Source: Vicinamibacterales bacterium
GTDB lineage: Bacteria > Acidobacteriota > Vicinamibacteria > Vicinamibacterales > 2-12-FULL-66-21
Assembly: GCA_036496585.1 (NCBI GenBank)
Contig: DASXLB010000004.1
Span: forward strand, 1 to 64,000
Direction of reading: 5' to 3'
Length of the DNA: 64,000 bases
Position 1 is the first letter of the stretch. Each line of letters begins with the position of its first letter. Made by a program: the position numbers and the translations under genes. Positions 39,259 through 50,055 of this stretch are shown one piece after another. Under the pieces are notes generated by a model. It was given only the letters and a program-made list of their open reading frames with translations, made no database searches and had not been told where the DNA came from.

Positions 39259-40203
39259 ATGCGAGAGCACCTCAAGGCCTTTCTCGATCACCTTCGTCTG
39301 AACGAGAACGCGTCGGCGCACACGGTCCGCGCCTACGACAGCGATCTGACGCAGTTCCTGACGTTCCTCGCGGCGCACCTGAAGCGGCGCGTTTCCGAGC
39401 TGGAGCCGACCAATCTCGATCACCTGAACGCGCGCGCCTTCCTCGCGGATCTCACCCGCAAGGGCCAGGCGAAGTCTTCGGCGGCGCGCAAGCTGTCGGC
39501 GATCCGCGCGTTCGGCCGCTATCTCCGGCGCCAGGGGATCATCGACTCGGATCCGGCGGCGCTCGTCGGCGCGCCGAAGCGGGAGGTTCGCATCCCCAAT
39601 CATCTCGCCGTCGAGGAAATGGCGAAGCTGCTCGACGCGCCGGACGGAACCGCGCCGCTCGGCCGACGCGACAAGGCGATCCTCGAACTGTTCTATGCGT
39701 CGGGACTGCGGTTGAGCGAGCTGGTCGGACTCGACCTCGAAGACCTGAACCTGACGGCGCGGGTCGTCCGCGTGCTCGGCAAGGGGCGGAAAGAGCGCAT
39801 CGTTCCCTTCAACCAGACGGCCGCGGACGTGCTGCGGACGTGGCTGCGCGACAGAGCGGCGCTCGTGCCCCACGCCGCTGCGCCGTCGCGAAGCCGCGAG
39901 TCGGTGCCGTTGCGCCGCCGCGCGCGCGAGCCGCTGTTCCTCAACTACCAGGGCGGGCGGCTGTCGACGCGCAGCGTGGACAAGATCGTCCGTCGTTATG
40001 CGCGCGAGTCGAGCACGCGAACGGGCATCAGCCCGCATGCGCTCCGTCATTCCTTCGCGACGCACCTGCTCGAGGCGGGCGCCGATCTGCGCGCGATCCA
40101 GGAGCTCCTGGGTCACGCGCGCCTCAGTACGACGCAGCGCTACACCCACGTGAACGCGGCGCAGTTGATCGAGAGCTATCGAAAGGCGCACCCCAAAGCC
40201 TGA
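39259..40203 (+). CDS. xerC: tyrosine recombinase, XerC type
   Basis: 314 residues. SAM-like N-terminal domain (about 1-90), catalytic domain with ASGLRLSELVGLD (first Arg), GKGRKERIVPF, HALRHSFATHLL (His-x-x-Arg) and nucleophile Tyr295 in TTQRYTHVN. It resolves chromosome dimers at dif with XerD. Position right after topA-trmFO, as codV after gid in Firmicutes, supports XerC and argues against a mobile-element integrase. Confidence 0.92.
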   Translation: MREHLKAFLDHLRLNENASAHTVRAYDSDLTQFLTFLAAHLKRRVSELEPTNLDHLNARAFLADLTRKGQAKSSAARKLSAIRAFGRYLRRQGIIDSDPAALVGAPKREVRIPNHLAVEEMAKLLDAPDGTAPLGRRDKAILELFYASGLRLSELVGLDLEDLNLTARVVRVLGKGRKERIVPFNQTAADVLRTWLRDRAALVPHAAAPSRSRESVPLRRRAREPLFLNYQGGRLSTRSVDKIVRRYARESSTRTGISPHALRHSFATHLLEAGADLRAIQELLGHARLSTTQRYTHVNAAQLIESYRKAHPKA

Positions 40204-40272
40204 TTGCGCTTGACGTGGTCCGGCGATTCGCGCAGGATCGGGGCGACTTCCAACCGAATCCAGGGGGGGCCC

Positions 40273-41079
40273 ATGCGACGTCGGTCGCTTCGAGCGCTTT
40301 TCGTGTGCCTGCTGCTGGCTGCACGCCCGGTGTGCGCGCAGGACGGCGCGCGGCTCCCCTCGGCTCCTGTCTTCCTGCCTCCTGTTCCCGACCCGCTCAC
40401 CGCCGACGAGCGACGCGAGCTCGATGTCTGGATCGCCGCGATGCGCAAGTGGCAGCGCATGGACAAGCGGTGGCACAACGAGCCCGCCCACGACCCCTTC
40501 GGCCGGATCGTCAATCGTGAACCGAAGCCCGCTGCTCCCGAGTGGCTCGATGCGCGCTGTGCCGCGCTGGGTCCGGCGGAGGCGGGGAGCGCCGCGCCGC
40601 TCGGGTCCGCCTGCCGCATGCTTGCCGGCCTCGAGCAGGATCCGACGGCGGCGGCGATTCGCGCGCAGACCATCACCGCACGCGCCGCTGCCGAGAAGAC
40701 CGCGAAGCATGCGTTCTTGACCCGTGTCCACATCGACGGGCTCTGGACGTCGACCGCCTCGGACGTGCGTGTGTACGGCCTGATCGGTTCGCACATCAGC
40801 CTCGTCGACGTGGGCCGCGTGCAGTTCTTCGGTCCACCCGGAGTGATCCTGCTGAGTGTGCCGGACGGCGCCGGCTCGCGGGAGATCCGCGCCGGTTACA
40901 CCTGGGGCCTGAGTGTTCGCCTCGGCGACGTGCGTCTGTTCGCGCCGTCGAAGAACATGACGCTCTTTCTGACCATCAGCAAGGTGTGGGTGCCTGGCGG
41001 CTCCGTCTACGATCGGCTGCAGGGTGGCGGCTTCGACATCGCCGGCTTTTCGCTGGCGCCGCGCAAGCGCGGTCGATAG
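40273..41079 (+). CDS. secreted protein of unknown function
   Basis: 268 residues from ATG at 40273. A signal peptide is clear (RRRSLRALFVCLLLAARPVCA, cleavage near 22). The mature part has an Asp/Trp-rich segment around 45-75 (ELDVWIAAMRKWQRMDKRWHNEP) and a beta-rich C-terminal half (SLVDVGRVQFFGPPGVILL, TWGLSVRLGDVRLF). I recognise no family. Proposed cellular place is the periplasm or outer membrane. It is not obviously co-transcribed with xerC (about 70-base gap with a GGGGGGG stretch close to the start). Confidence 0.65.
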   Translation: MRRRSLRALFVCLLLAARPVCAQDGARLPSAPVFLPPVPDPLTADERRELDVWIAAMRKWQRMDKRWHNEPAHDPFGRIVNREPKPAAPEWLDARCAALGPAEAGSAAPLGSACRMLAGLEQDPTAAAIRAQTITARAAAEKTAKHAFLTRVHIDGLWTSTASDVRVYGLIGSHISLVDVGRVQFFGPPGVILLSVPDGAGSREIRAGYTWGLSVRLGDVRLFAPSKNMTLFLTISKVWVPGGSVYDRLQGGGFDIAGFSLAPRKRGR

Positions 41080-41124
41080 GATCGCGCGCCGCGCGCGCGG
41101 CGACTGCGCGGACGCGAGCGACGC

Positions 41125-41385
41125 CTATCCGTTCTCGTTCGCGTACCAATCGTCCAGACGTGACCACCGTCCGCAGCGCAGGCACATCGTGTCGTGCCAG
41201 CGCTTCTCGCAGCCGGGGCAGACGCCTCGGGTGTCGAACGTGTTCCACACGCTGCTGCAGCCGGGCTCGCAGCACCAGCGATCGGACTTCGCCGGCTCCC
41301 ACGAGCACTTGGGACAGCGGATCCGGCCCCCGTCGCGGACCGTCACGGCAGGGGCCTTTTTCGTGATGACGAGGCCAAAGATCAT
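41125..41385 (-). CDS. small zinc-ribbon protein
   Basis: 86 residues from ATG at 41385; a longer frame upstream has poor coding character. Four Cys pairs: CPKC, CCEPGC, CPGC and CLRC, at about 24-75, with HDTM between. It looks like a double zinc ribbon without an enzymatic domain. Function unknown. It is bounded upstream (toward 41492) by the terminator of the NtrC-type gene. Confidence 0.6.
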   Translation of the reverse strand: MIFGLVITKKAPAVTVRDGGRIRCPKCSWEPAKSDRWCCEPGCSSVWNTFDTRGVCPGCEKRWHDTMCLRCGRWSRLDDWYANENG

Positions 41386-41491
41386 CTGGACGCTCAACTC
41401 GAGAGTAAACCGCGCCCCGCCAACCTGTCGAGCGGGTTCGACGTGCGAAGTCGTCGATGAGCGCCGGCGCGTCGCGGCGGATGTCTCCTGG

Positions 41492-41527
41492 AAAAAAAAG
41501 GGCACAGCGACCCTGATCGCTGTGCCC
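41492..41527 (-). terminator. rho-independent terminator of the NtrC-type operon
   Basis: A perfect 11-bp stem (41500-41510 with 41517-41527) and a 6-base loop; on the minus strand it is followed by eight T residues (A run 41492-41499 on the plus strand). It lies 42 bases after the stop of the regulator gene. Confidence 0.95.
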
Positions 41528-41568
41528 CCCGGCCTGCGAGCGCGTGGCGTGACCGTCGCCGCGACGAG

Positions 41569-42960
41569 CTACGCGACGTCGACCATCCGCCGACCGCGCG
41601 GATACTCGATCGCCAGCGTCTTGATCTTGTAGTTCATGACGCGCGGGCTGATGTTGAGCAACTCGGCGGCGTCCTTCTGCACCCAGTTCGACATCTTCAG
41701 CGCCTCGATCAGCGCCTGCCGCTCGATCTCTTCGAGCGCGATGCCGGTCGGCGGGATCTTGACGACCGGGTTGCCGTCGCCCGACGGCGCGGTCGACAGC
41801 TCGCCGAGCCGCAGATCGCTGCTGTTGACGCTTGGATTCTCGGCGAGCAGCACGGCGCGCTCGATCGAGTTCTCGAGCTCGCGGATGTTGCCTGGCCAGT
41901 TGTAGCGCATCAGCAGCTTCAGCGCGTCGGGCGTCAGACCGTCGATCCGCTTCTTCAGCTCGCCGGCGAAGCGGCGCAGGAAGAAGGTCGCCAGCGCCGT
42001 GATGTCGTCCTTGCGCTCGCGCAGGGGCGGCATGTCGATCGACACGACGTTCAGGCGGTAGTAGAGGTCCTCGCGGAACTGTCCGTTCGCCACCATCTGC
42101 GGCAGGTTGCGGTTGGTCGCCGCGATGACGCGGACGTCGGTGCGCAGCGTGCGGGTGCCGCCGAGGCGCTCGAACTCGTGCTCCTGCAGCACGCGCAGGA
42201 TCTTGGCCTGGGTGTTGGCGCTCATGTCGCCGACTTCGTCGAGGAACAGCGTGCCGCCGTCGGCCTGTTCGAAGCGGCCGACGCGCTGCTTGTCGGCGCC
42301 GGTGAAGGCCCCCTTCTCGTGCCCGAACAGCTCCGACTCGAGCAGGTTCTCCTGGAGCGCCGCGCAGTTCACCTTGACGAAGTTGCGTCCGGCGCGCAGC
42401 GAGTTGTGGTGGATCGCGCCGGCGATCAGCTCCTTGCCGGTCCCGGTCTCGCCGCGGATCAGCACGGTCGTGTTGCTCTTGGCGACTTTCTTGACGATCG
42501 CCAGCACCGACTGCAGCGCGCCGCTGGCGCCGACGATGCGGTCGAAGTCGTAGATGTCCTGCTGCGTGTGGCGCAGGTACTCGATCTCGTGCTTGAGGCG
42601 CCGGTGCTCGAGGGCCTTCTCGACCTTGAGCTCCATCTCCTCGATCTCGAACGGCTTCTGCACGTAGTCGAAGGCGCCGATCTTCATCGCCTCGACGGCG
42701 GTGTGCACCGACCCGAACGCGGTCATCAGGATCACCGCACTCGTCGGGTGCAGCGCCTTGGCGGTGCGCAGCACGTCGAGGCCGTCGCTGCCACCCATCT
42801 TCAGGTCGCTCAGCACGACGTCGAATTGCCCCTCGTGCAGCTTCTCGATCGCGACGTTGCCGTTCGGCGCCTCGTCGACCTCGTGCCGCGCGTCCGACAG
42901 CGCGCGGACGATGCCCCTCCTCAACGAATCGTGATCATCGGCAACCAGAATGCGCCCCAT
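41569..42960 (-). CDS. NtrC-family sigma-54-activating response regulator
   Basis: 463 residues from ATG at 42960. Receiver domain 1-120 with phosphoacceptor D52 (VVLSDLKM) and K in VQKPFEI. Central AAA+ domain 145-385 with Walker A GETGTGKE, the sigma-54-contacting GAFTGAD loop, Walker B GGTLFLDEVGDM and arginine-finger region. Fis-type HTH at the end (KDAAELLNISPRVMNYKIKTL). It would open complexes at sigma-54 promoters, several of which seem present in this window. Its kinase is encoded just upstream. Confidence 0.96.
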   Translation of the reverse strand: MGRILVADDHDSLRRGIVRALSDARHEVDEAPNGNVAIEKLHEGQFDVVLSDLKMGGSDGLDVLRTAKALHPTSAVILMTAFGSVHTAVEAMKIGAFDYVQKPFEIEEMELKVEKALEHRRLKHEIEYLRHTQQDIYDFDRIVGASGALQSVLAIVKKVAKSNTTVLIRGETGTGKELIAGAIHHNSLRAGRNFVKVNCAALQENLLESELFGHEKGAFTGADKQRVGRFEQADGGTLFLDEVGDMSANTQAKILRVLQEHEFERLGGTRTLRTDVRVIAATNRNLPQMVANGQFREDLYYRLNVVSIDMPPLRERKDDITALATFFLRRFAGELKKRIDGLTPDALKLLMRYNWPGNIRELENSIERAVLLAENPSVNSSDLRLGELSTAPSGDGNPVVKIPPTGIALEEIERQALIEALKMSNWVQKDAAELLNISPRVMNYKIKTLAIEYPRGRRMVDVA

Positions 42961-43028
42961 AACGCTTCGCTCCATTTCGCTCTGACGACTACCGCAAACC
43001 CGTTCACGTCCACACTCGATCGTCCAGG

Positions 43029-44213
43029 TCACCCGAACAGCTGCTGCTGGCTCCTGAACGGCAGGGTGACCCGGAACACCGCGCCCCCGCCAGCGCGCTT
43101 GCCGACGTCGATCCGCCCGTCGTGCGCGTCGACGATCTTGCGCACGATGGCCAGGCCCAGGCCGGAACCCTGGGGTTTGGTGGTGAAGAACGGACTGAAA
43201 ATGCGATCCGTGACCTCGGCCGGGATCCCGGGCCCGTTGTCCGAGACGGTGATGACGACGGTCGGCCCGCCATGCTCGGGACCGACCTCCTCGTCTCCCT
43301 CCTGCGCGACCGCGGCGATCTCGACGACGCCGGTGCCGTTCATCGCCTCGAAGGCGTTGGTGAGGAAGTTGGTGAAGATCTGGCGCAGCTGCGCCGGGTC
43401 TCCCTGAATCGGCCGCAGCGCCTCGGGGATGTCGACCTTCACCTCGATCCCCCGTTTGAGGGAGTGCTTCTCGGCCATGCCGATCGCGTCGCGGATCACG
43501 TCGCCGACGCTGGTGTCTTCCACCTGCAGCCGGATCGGGCGCACGAACGCCAGCACCTCCTGCACCATCCGGTTGGCCATCTTGGCTTCCTTGATGATGT
43601 CGGCCAGGATGGTCTGCGCGTCGGGCGAATCGGGCAGTTGCCGCTTGAGCAGACCCGACATCACCTCGATGCCGGCCAGCGGGTTCTTGATTTCGTGGGC
43701 GATCGCGGCCGCCATTTCACCGAGCGCGGCCAGCCGGTCGCGCAGGCGTTCGCGTTCCTCGAGCTGTTCGACGCGGGTCAGGTCCTTGAAGAACAGCGTC
43801 GCGCCGACGTTGCGACCGCGCGCATCCTTGACCAGCGACAGCGTGTAGCCGATCACCTTGCCGGAGTTCTTCAGGCGCAGCTCGGCGCGGTTGGGCAGGT
43901 GCGAAATTTCGAATGCGCCGGCGATGATGCGGACGACGTCGGGCACGTCGCGCAGGACCTCGCTGAAGTGACGGCCGATGTCGGAGGGCCGGCGCTTCAG
44001 ACCGAGCACCCGGTAGGCGATCTCGTTCATCACCGCGAGGCGGCCGTCGCGGGTGATCGCGACGACCCCGTTGCGGAAGTTCCAGACCATGTCGCGGTAG
44101 AACCCGTCCGGCACGACACCCGGTCCGCCGGCGCGGCGTCCCGCCGGTTTCTGCGCATTTTTGCGCACGCGCGTGGGGCGTTTCGAGGCGGCGGCCATCT
44201 CCGATGACAGCAT
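43029..44213 (-). CDS. NtrB-like PAS sensor histidine kinase
   Basis: 394 residues from ATG at 44213 (an ATG at 44198 is possible). A PAS domain at about 40-145 (FYRDMVWNFRNGVVAITRDGRLAVMN) is followed by a HisKA region with H173 in AAIAHEIKNPL and an HATPase with FTNFLTNAFEAM, DNGPGIP and SGLGLAIVRKI. No membrane segment, so it senses a cytosolic signal. It should phosphorylate the NtrC-type protein encoded 68 bases downstream. Confidence 0.94.
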   Translation of the reverse strand: MLSSEMAAASKRPTRVRKNAQKPAGRRAGGPGVVPDGFYRDMVWNFRNGVVAITRDGRLAVMNEIAYRVLGLKRRPSDIGRHFSEVLRDVPDVVRIIAGAFEISHLPNRAELRLKNSGKVIGYTLSLVKDARGRNVGATLFFKDLTRVEQLEERERLRDRLAALGEMAAAIAHEIKNPLAGIEVMSGLLKRQLPDSPDAQTILADIIKEAKMANRMVQEVLAFVRPIRLQVEDTSVGDVIRDAIGMAEKHSLKRGIEVKVDIPEALRPIQGDPAQLRQIFTNFLTNAFEAMNGTGVVEIAAVAQEGDEEVGPEHGGPTVVITVSDNGPGIPAEVTDRIFSPFFTTKPQGSGLGLAIVRKIVDAHDGRIDVGKRAGGGAVFRVTLPFRSQQQLFG

Positions 44214-44230
44214 TGTAATAACCCTGACGG

Positions 44231-44245
44231 GCAAAGGGTATGCCC
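44231..44245 (-). promoter_or_regulatory. possible sigma-54 promoter of the kinase-regulator pair
   Basis: On the minus strand GGGCATACCCTTTGC keeps GGCA and TTGC with exactly 10 bases between GG and GC; the first T of TGG and the base after TTGC do not fit. The predicted start near 44219 leaves almost no leader for an ATG at 44213. A weaker match than the others. Confidence 0.35.
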
Positions 44246-44316
44246 TCAGAATCTTGGTGCTTTTCTACGACTTACGGGAATGTGCGGCGGGCGGGCGCGA
44301 CAAAACTGGCGTCGGA

Positions 44317-46332
44317 TTACACTTTTGTCTCTGACTGCAGCGTCTCCCACTGATTCATGAGATCGCCGACCTCCCACATGAGCGCCTGGTGGCGATCGAT
44401 GACCGGTTTGGAGGCGACGTGGTTTTCGTAGAAGCCGGGCGCCGACATTTTCGCCTCCAGCTCCTTCACTTCTTTCTCCGCCGCCGCAATCCTGCCTTCG
44501 AGGTCGGCGATGCGGCGCTGCCTGGCTTCGCCTTCCTTGCGTGTCTTCCTGACCTCCGCGTCGGCGCGTTTCTTCTCTTCGAACGACGGTGACGGCTTCG
44601 ATGCGGGTCCGGTCGCCGATGTCCGGTGTCGGGGATCCGGTTTCTTCGGCTGGGAGGACGGCGCCGCCTTCACCGGTGCCTTGACCCGCGGCGCATCGGC
44701 GACCGCGGCCCGGCTCTCGGGCATCGATCGCTGACGCCGCGACCACAGGAACTGCTCGTAGGTGCCGGGGTAGACGGCGGCGTCGCCGCCGCCGATGTCG
44801 ATCACCTTGGTGGCCAGCTTGTCGACGAAGTAGCGGTCGTGCGACACGAAGATCAGGGTGCCGCCGAAATCCTCGAGCGCCTCGAGCAGCACGTCTTTCG
44901 AATCGAGATCGAGGTGGTTGGTCGGCTCGTCGAGGAGCAGCGTGTTGGCGGGCCGCAGCAGCATGCGCGCGACGGCGAGCCGGGTGCGCTCGCCACCCGA
45001 CAGCACGCGCACCGGCTTGTCGATGTCGTCGCCGGAGAAGAGGAAGCCGCCCAGGATGGTGCGGATGTGCGGCACCATCTGAATCGGGGAGTCGCCGGCG
45101 AGCGTCTGGTAGACGGTGAGCGTCGGATCGAGCTTCGCCGCTTCGTCCTGCGCGAAGTACTGCATGACCACGTTGTGCCCCTCGACGCGGGCGCCCGCCT
45201 CGGGCGCCTCGACGCCCGACAACATCCGCATCAAGGTCGACTTGCCGACGCCGTTGGGGCCGATCAGCGCGATCCGGTCGCCGCGCTCGAGATGCAGGTT
45301 GACGTCGCGGAAGACGAGTGTGTCGCCGTAGGCCTTCCGCGCGTGCGTGAGCTCGAGCGTCATCCGGCCGCTCTTCCGGCAGTCGGGAAAGTGGAAGCGC
45401 ACGCGCTTGCGCTCGGGCGGGATCTCGATCGGCACGATCTTCTCGACCATCTTGATCCGGCTCTGCACCTGCGACGCTTTGGTCGCCTGGTAGCGGAAAC
45501 GGCTGATGAACGCGTTCATCCGCTCGATCTCGTCGTCCTGCTCCTTCTTCATCTGGCGCAGGCGATCCATCCGCGCGTCGCGCTCGCGGATGTAGGCCGA
45601 GTAGTTGCCGACGTAGTCGGTCAGCGTGCGCATGCCGATCTCGGTGATGCGCGTGACCACGGCGTCGAGGAAGAACCGATCGTGGCTGACGAGGATGACC
45701 GCGTGCGGGTAATTGGAGAGGTAGTCCTCGAGCCAGTTGCGGGCTTCGAGGTCAAGGTGATTGGTCGGTTCGTCGAGCAGCAGCAGGCCGGGCCGGCCGA
45801 GCAGCAGGCGCGCGAGCGCGATCCGCATCTGCCAGCCGCCCGAGAAGGTGTCGGTCCTCTTCTCCATGTCGGCTTCGGAGAAGCCGAGGCCGCGCAGCAC
45901 GGTCGTCACCTTCAGGTCGATCGCGTAGCCCTCGCCGCGGCGGAACTGGTCCTGCAGCTCGGCGTAGCGCGACAGCATCGTCTCGTGCTCGTCATGGCTG
46001 GCGCCGTCGTCGCCGAGGCGATCCTCGATGGCGGCGATCTCGGCCTTCATGTCGAGCAGCGGCTTGAAGGCGAGCCCGGCCTCCTCGCGGAGCGTGCGGC
46101 CGGAATAGGTGAGCCCGTCCTGCGGCAGATACCCGATCGTCAGCCCGGCGGGCTTGACGATCTGCCCGGCGTCGGCCTCGTCGATGCCGGCCAGCATCTT
46201 GAGCAGCGTGGTCTTGCCCGCGCCATTGGGACCGCTGAGCCCGACGCGCTCGCGGTCGTCGATCTGCCAGGTGACCTGGTCGAGCAGAATGCGTTCGCCG
46301 AACGACTTAGTGAGAGAGGAGAGCTGGATCAC
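44317..46332 (-). CDS. ABC-F family ATP-binding protein
   Basis: 671 residues from GTG at 46332; the reading frame runs further into a tandem repeat, which is unlikely to be translated. Two ABC domains: Walker A GPNGAGKTT and GPNGVGKST, signatures TFSGGWQMRIA and LSGGERTRLAVA, DEPTNHLD twice. The linker between them (DRLRQMKKEQDDEIERMNAFISRFRYQATKASQVQSR) and a C-terminal coiled coil (about 600-665) place it in the Uup/YheS-like ABC-F group acting on ribosomes. No membrane partner. Confidence 0.94.
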   Translation of the reverse strand: MIQLSSLTKSFGERILLDQVTWQIDDRERVGLSGPNGAGKTTLLKMLAGIDEADAGQIVKPAGLTIGYLPQDGLTYSGRTLREEAGLAFKPLLDMKAEIAAIEDRLGDDGASHDEHETMLSRYAELQDQFRRGEGYAIDLKVTTVLRGLGFSEADMEKRTDTFSGGWQMRIALARLLLGRPGLLLLDEPTNHLDLEARNWLEDYLSNYPHAVILVSHDRFFLDAVVTRITEIGMRTLTDYVGNYSAYIRERDARMDRLRQMKKEQDDEIERMNAFISRFRYQATKASQVQSRIKMVEKIVPIEIPPERKRVRFHFPDCRKSGRMTLELTHARKAYGDTLVFRDVNLHLERGDRIALIGPNGVGKSTLMRMLSGVEAPEAGARVEGHNVVMQYFAQDEAAKLDPTLTVYQTLAGDSPIQMVPHIRTILGGFLFSGDDIDKPVRVLSGGERTRLAVARMLLRPANTLLLDEPTNHLDLDSKDVLLEALEDFGGTLIFVSHDRYFVDKLATKVIDIGGGDAAVYPGTYEQFLWSRRQRSMPESRAAVADAPRVKAPVKAAPSSQPKKPDPRHRTSATGPASKPSPSFEEKKRADAEVRKTRKEGEARQRRIADLEGRIAAAEKEVKELEAKMSAPGFYENHVASKPVIDRHQALMWEVGDLMNQWETLQSETKV

Positions 46333-46335
46333 TGG

Positions 46336-46424
46336 GGGATGTGGGGATGTGGAAATGTCGGGATGTGGAAATGTGGAGATGTTGAAAAGTGATGTGGAAG
46401 GCAGGGCTTCCACACTTCCACATC
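46336..46424. repeat. tandem and inverted repeats upstream of the ABC-F gene
   Basis: A 15-bp unit GGGATGTGGAAATGT is exactly repeated (46344-46358, 46360-46374), with degenerate copies around it. GATGTGGAAG (46391-46400) and CTTCCACATC (46415-46424) form a 10-bp stem. The block lies between the HTH-receiver gene and the ABC-F start. Confidence 0.85.
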
Positions 46425-46429
46425 GTGCG

Positions 46430-47019
46430 CTACTCGCCGAGGGCTTTTGACGCGGCGGCCAGGACTCGGGGCACCCGGAAGGGCTTGGTGAGATAGCCGG
46501 ACACGCCGAGGTTGACGGCTTCGATGGCGCTTGCTTCGTTCGAGAAGCCGGTGATGATGATCACCGGCAGATCGGCTTTCAGCCGCCGCGCTTCGCGGAT
46601 GACCGTGAGGCCGTCGACGCCCGGCATCTTCAGATCCGTAATCAGCAGATCGTAGGGAATGATGCGCAGCCGCTCGAGGGCGGTGCGGCCGTCGGGGGCC
46701 ATGTCGACGTCGTACTCGGCGAGCGCGAGCGTCTTCGAGAGCAGATCCCGGATGGTCGCTTCGTCGTCGACGATCAGCACGCGGGGACGGCTGCCGTGGG
46801 CCGCCGGTGCCGGACGCGCCGGCGGGGATCCTGAGGCGCGCGCGCCGCCGCGCGGCCGCTGGCTCTCGAGCCACGCGTCGATGTCGCGCTTGCGGAAGCG
46901 CCACTGTCGGCCGACCCGCACGGCCGGGATCTTCCCCGCCTTGATAAGACGGTAGACCGTCCGCAGGTTGACCTGGAGATATTCGAGCACCTCCTCGGTG
47001 GTCAGGAAACTTTCGTCGA

Positions 47020-47023
<4 letters not shown>
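46430..47023 (-). CDS. excisionase-type HTH plus receiver-domain response regulator
   Basis: 197 residues. Residues 1-56 are a MerR/excisionase-like HTH_17 domain (LTTEEVLEYLQVNLRTVYRLIKAGKIPAVRVGRQWRFRKRDIDAWL). After a Pro/Ala linker the receiver domain spans 80-195 with phosphoacceptor D130 in LLITDLKMPGVDG and K in GYLTKPFRV. Having the DNA-binding domain first is unusual. It probably targets DNA, or acts as a single-domain regulator with a DNA anchor. The start overlaps the kinase stop (ATGA). Confidence 0.93.
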
Positions 47024-48600
<1,577 letters not shown>

Positions 48601-48699
48601 GATGAGTGCGGCCCAAGCCTACCCTGTCACGGCCCGGAGAAAGAAAGCCAAAACGCCTGGCCGGCAGTCTTATTGGGCGAGAAGAGAGCGCGCGCACGG

Positions 48700-49263
48700 A
48701 TGTCGTCCACGGACGAAGAACTCGTCGCCCGGTCGCAAGGTGGCGACATGGAGAGTTTCAACCAGCTCGTGATGAGGTGGGAGCGGCCGATCTACGCCCT
48801 GGCGTACCGGACGATCGGGCGTGAAGAAGACGCCCGAGACGTGTGTCAGGAGACGTTCCTGCGCGCCTTCCGGGCCCTGAAAGGGTTCAAGGGCCAGGCG
48901 AAATTCTCGTCGTGGCTCTACCGCATCGCGCTGAATCTGTGCCGCGACTGGTTACGGCGCGAGCGGCGCCAGCCGGTCGTCCAGGCGCCCGAAGGGGTCG
49001 ATCTCATCGAGATGGCCTCGGCAGCCACGCCGACCGAGACGGTCGAGGATCTGGTCGCGCGACAGGAAATCAGCGCCGCCGTCGCACGCGTGATGGCGCT
49101 CCTGCCCGAAGAGCAGCGCACGGCGATCATCCTGAAGGAGTACCACGGGCTCACCTTTCAGGAAATCGCGGACATGTTGGATTGCCCGCTGAGCACGGTG
49201 AAGACGCGGTTGTATCAGGGCCTCAGCGTCCTGCGCCGCCAGTTGGATAGAACGCATGTGTAA
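48700..49263 (+). CDS. RpoE-like (ECF) sigma factor
   Basis: 187 residues from ATG at 48700. Region 2: FNQLVMRWERPIYALAYRTIGREEDARDVCQETFLRAFRAL; region 4: EEQRTAIILKEYHGLTFQEIADMLDCPLSTVKTRLYQGL. It is followed, with an 8-base overlap, by a zinc-finger anti-sigma factor. It should control an envelope or stress regulon; the next two genes are candidates. Confidence 0.94.
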   Translation: MSSTDEELVARSQGGDMESFNQLVMRWERPIYALAYRTIGREEDARDVCQETFLRAFRALKGFKGQAKFSSWLYRIALNLCRDWLRRERRQPVVQAPEGVDLIEMASAATPTETVEDLVARQEISAAVARVMALLPEEQRTAIILKEYHGLTFQEIADMLDCPLSTVKTRLYQGLSVLRRQLDRTHV

Positions 49264-50047
49264 CAAGATAGACAACGCCGATCTGATTTCCTACCTCTAC
49301 GAGGATCTCGACGCGGCCGGGCGCGGCGCGTTCGAACGGCATCTGCGCGGCTGCGCCGACTGCCGCGACGAGCTCGCCGCCCTGCGCGCGGTGCGCACCG
49401 ATTTGCTGCGATGGACCCCGCCCGAGCCGGAATTCGCCTTCCGCCTCGTTGCCGAACCCCGCGCGGCGATGGGCCGTGTCCTGACGCCTGCCGTCGCCTC
49501 GTGGCGATCCTGGCTCACACCGGCCGCCGGCCTGGCGGCCGCCGCCGTCCTCGTGCTCGCCGCCGCGGCCGGGCTGGCCCGCATCGAAGTGCACGCCGGC
49601 TCCGACGGCTGGACGCTGCGCACCGGCTCGTCGGGCGCCGCGGCGCTCGACTCGACGCGCATGGCGGCGTTCGCGGCGCACGACGTGAACCTGACGGCCG
49701 ACGACGGCGCGTTCGCCGCGATCGAGCGGCGGATCGCGGCGCTCGAGACGTCGTCGCGCGAAACGGCGGCCTGGCGCAACGTCTCGCTGTCGGCGGCGCG
49801 GCCCTCGAATGACGAGGAGCTCATGAGGGTCGTGCGCGAGCTGCTGGCGCAGAGCGAGACGCGCCAGAAGGGTGAGCTGGCGCTCCGCATCGCCCAGGTC
49901 ATTCGTGACGTCGATGCGCAGCGCGTCGCCGACCTGAACCGTGTGCAGCAGGGGATCGGCCGCATCGACGCGACGGTCGCGGACGAAGCGGCGGCGCATC
50001 GCGAGCTGATGAACTACATCCTGACGTCGACCTCGAAGACCAGATAG
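49256..50047 (+). CDS. membrane-anchored anti-sigma factor with N-terminal zinc finger
   Basis: 263 residues. The N-terminal ZAS motif is H-x3-C-x2-C (FERHLRGCADC, residues 26-36) with an earlier Cys2. One membrane helix at about 87-107 (LTPAAGLAAAAVLVLAAAAGLA) separates it from a periplasmic coiled-coil-rich part (about 155-260). It should hold the upstream sigma factor inactive until a signal triggers release. Confidence 0.88.
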   Translation: MCNKIDNADLISYLYEDLDAAGRGAFERHLRGCADCRDELAALRAVRTDLLRWTPPEPEFAFRLVAEPRAAMGRVLTPAVASWRSWLTPAAGLAAAAVLVLAAAAGLARIEVHAGSDGWTLRTGSSGAAALDSTRMAAFAAHDVNLTADDGAFAAIERRIAALETSSRETAAWRNVSLSAARPSNDEELMRVVRELLAQSETRQKGELALRIAQVIRDVDAQRVADLNRVQQGIGRIDATVADEAAAHRELMNYILTSTSKTR

Positions 50048-50055
50048 GTGCCATC

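Noticed and set aside
39259..40203. Tyrosine recombinase as a mobile-element integrase
   Set aside because: Position after topA-trmFO and normal XerC motifs; no att-like repeats, tRNA gene or element genes nearby.
46333..46413. N-terminal extension of the ABC-F protein with STSPHPP-like residues
   Set aside because: It is encoded by the 16-bp-period repeat block; the ABC-F family starts at the IQLSSL segment, so GTG at 46332 is the better start.
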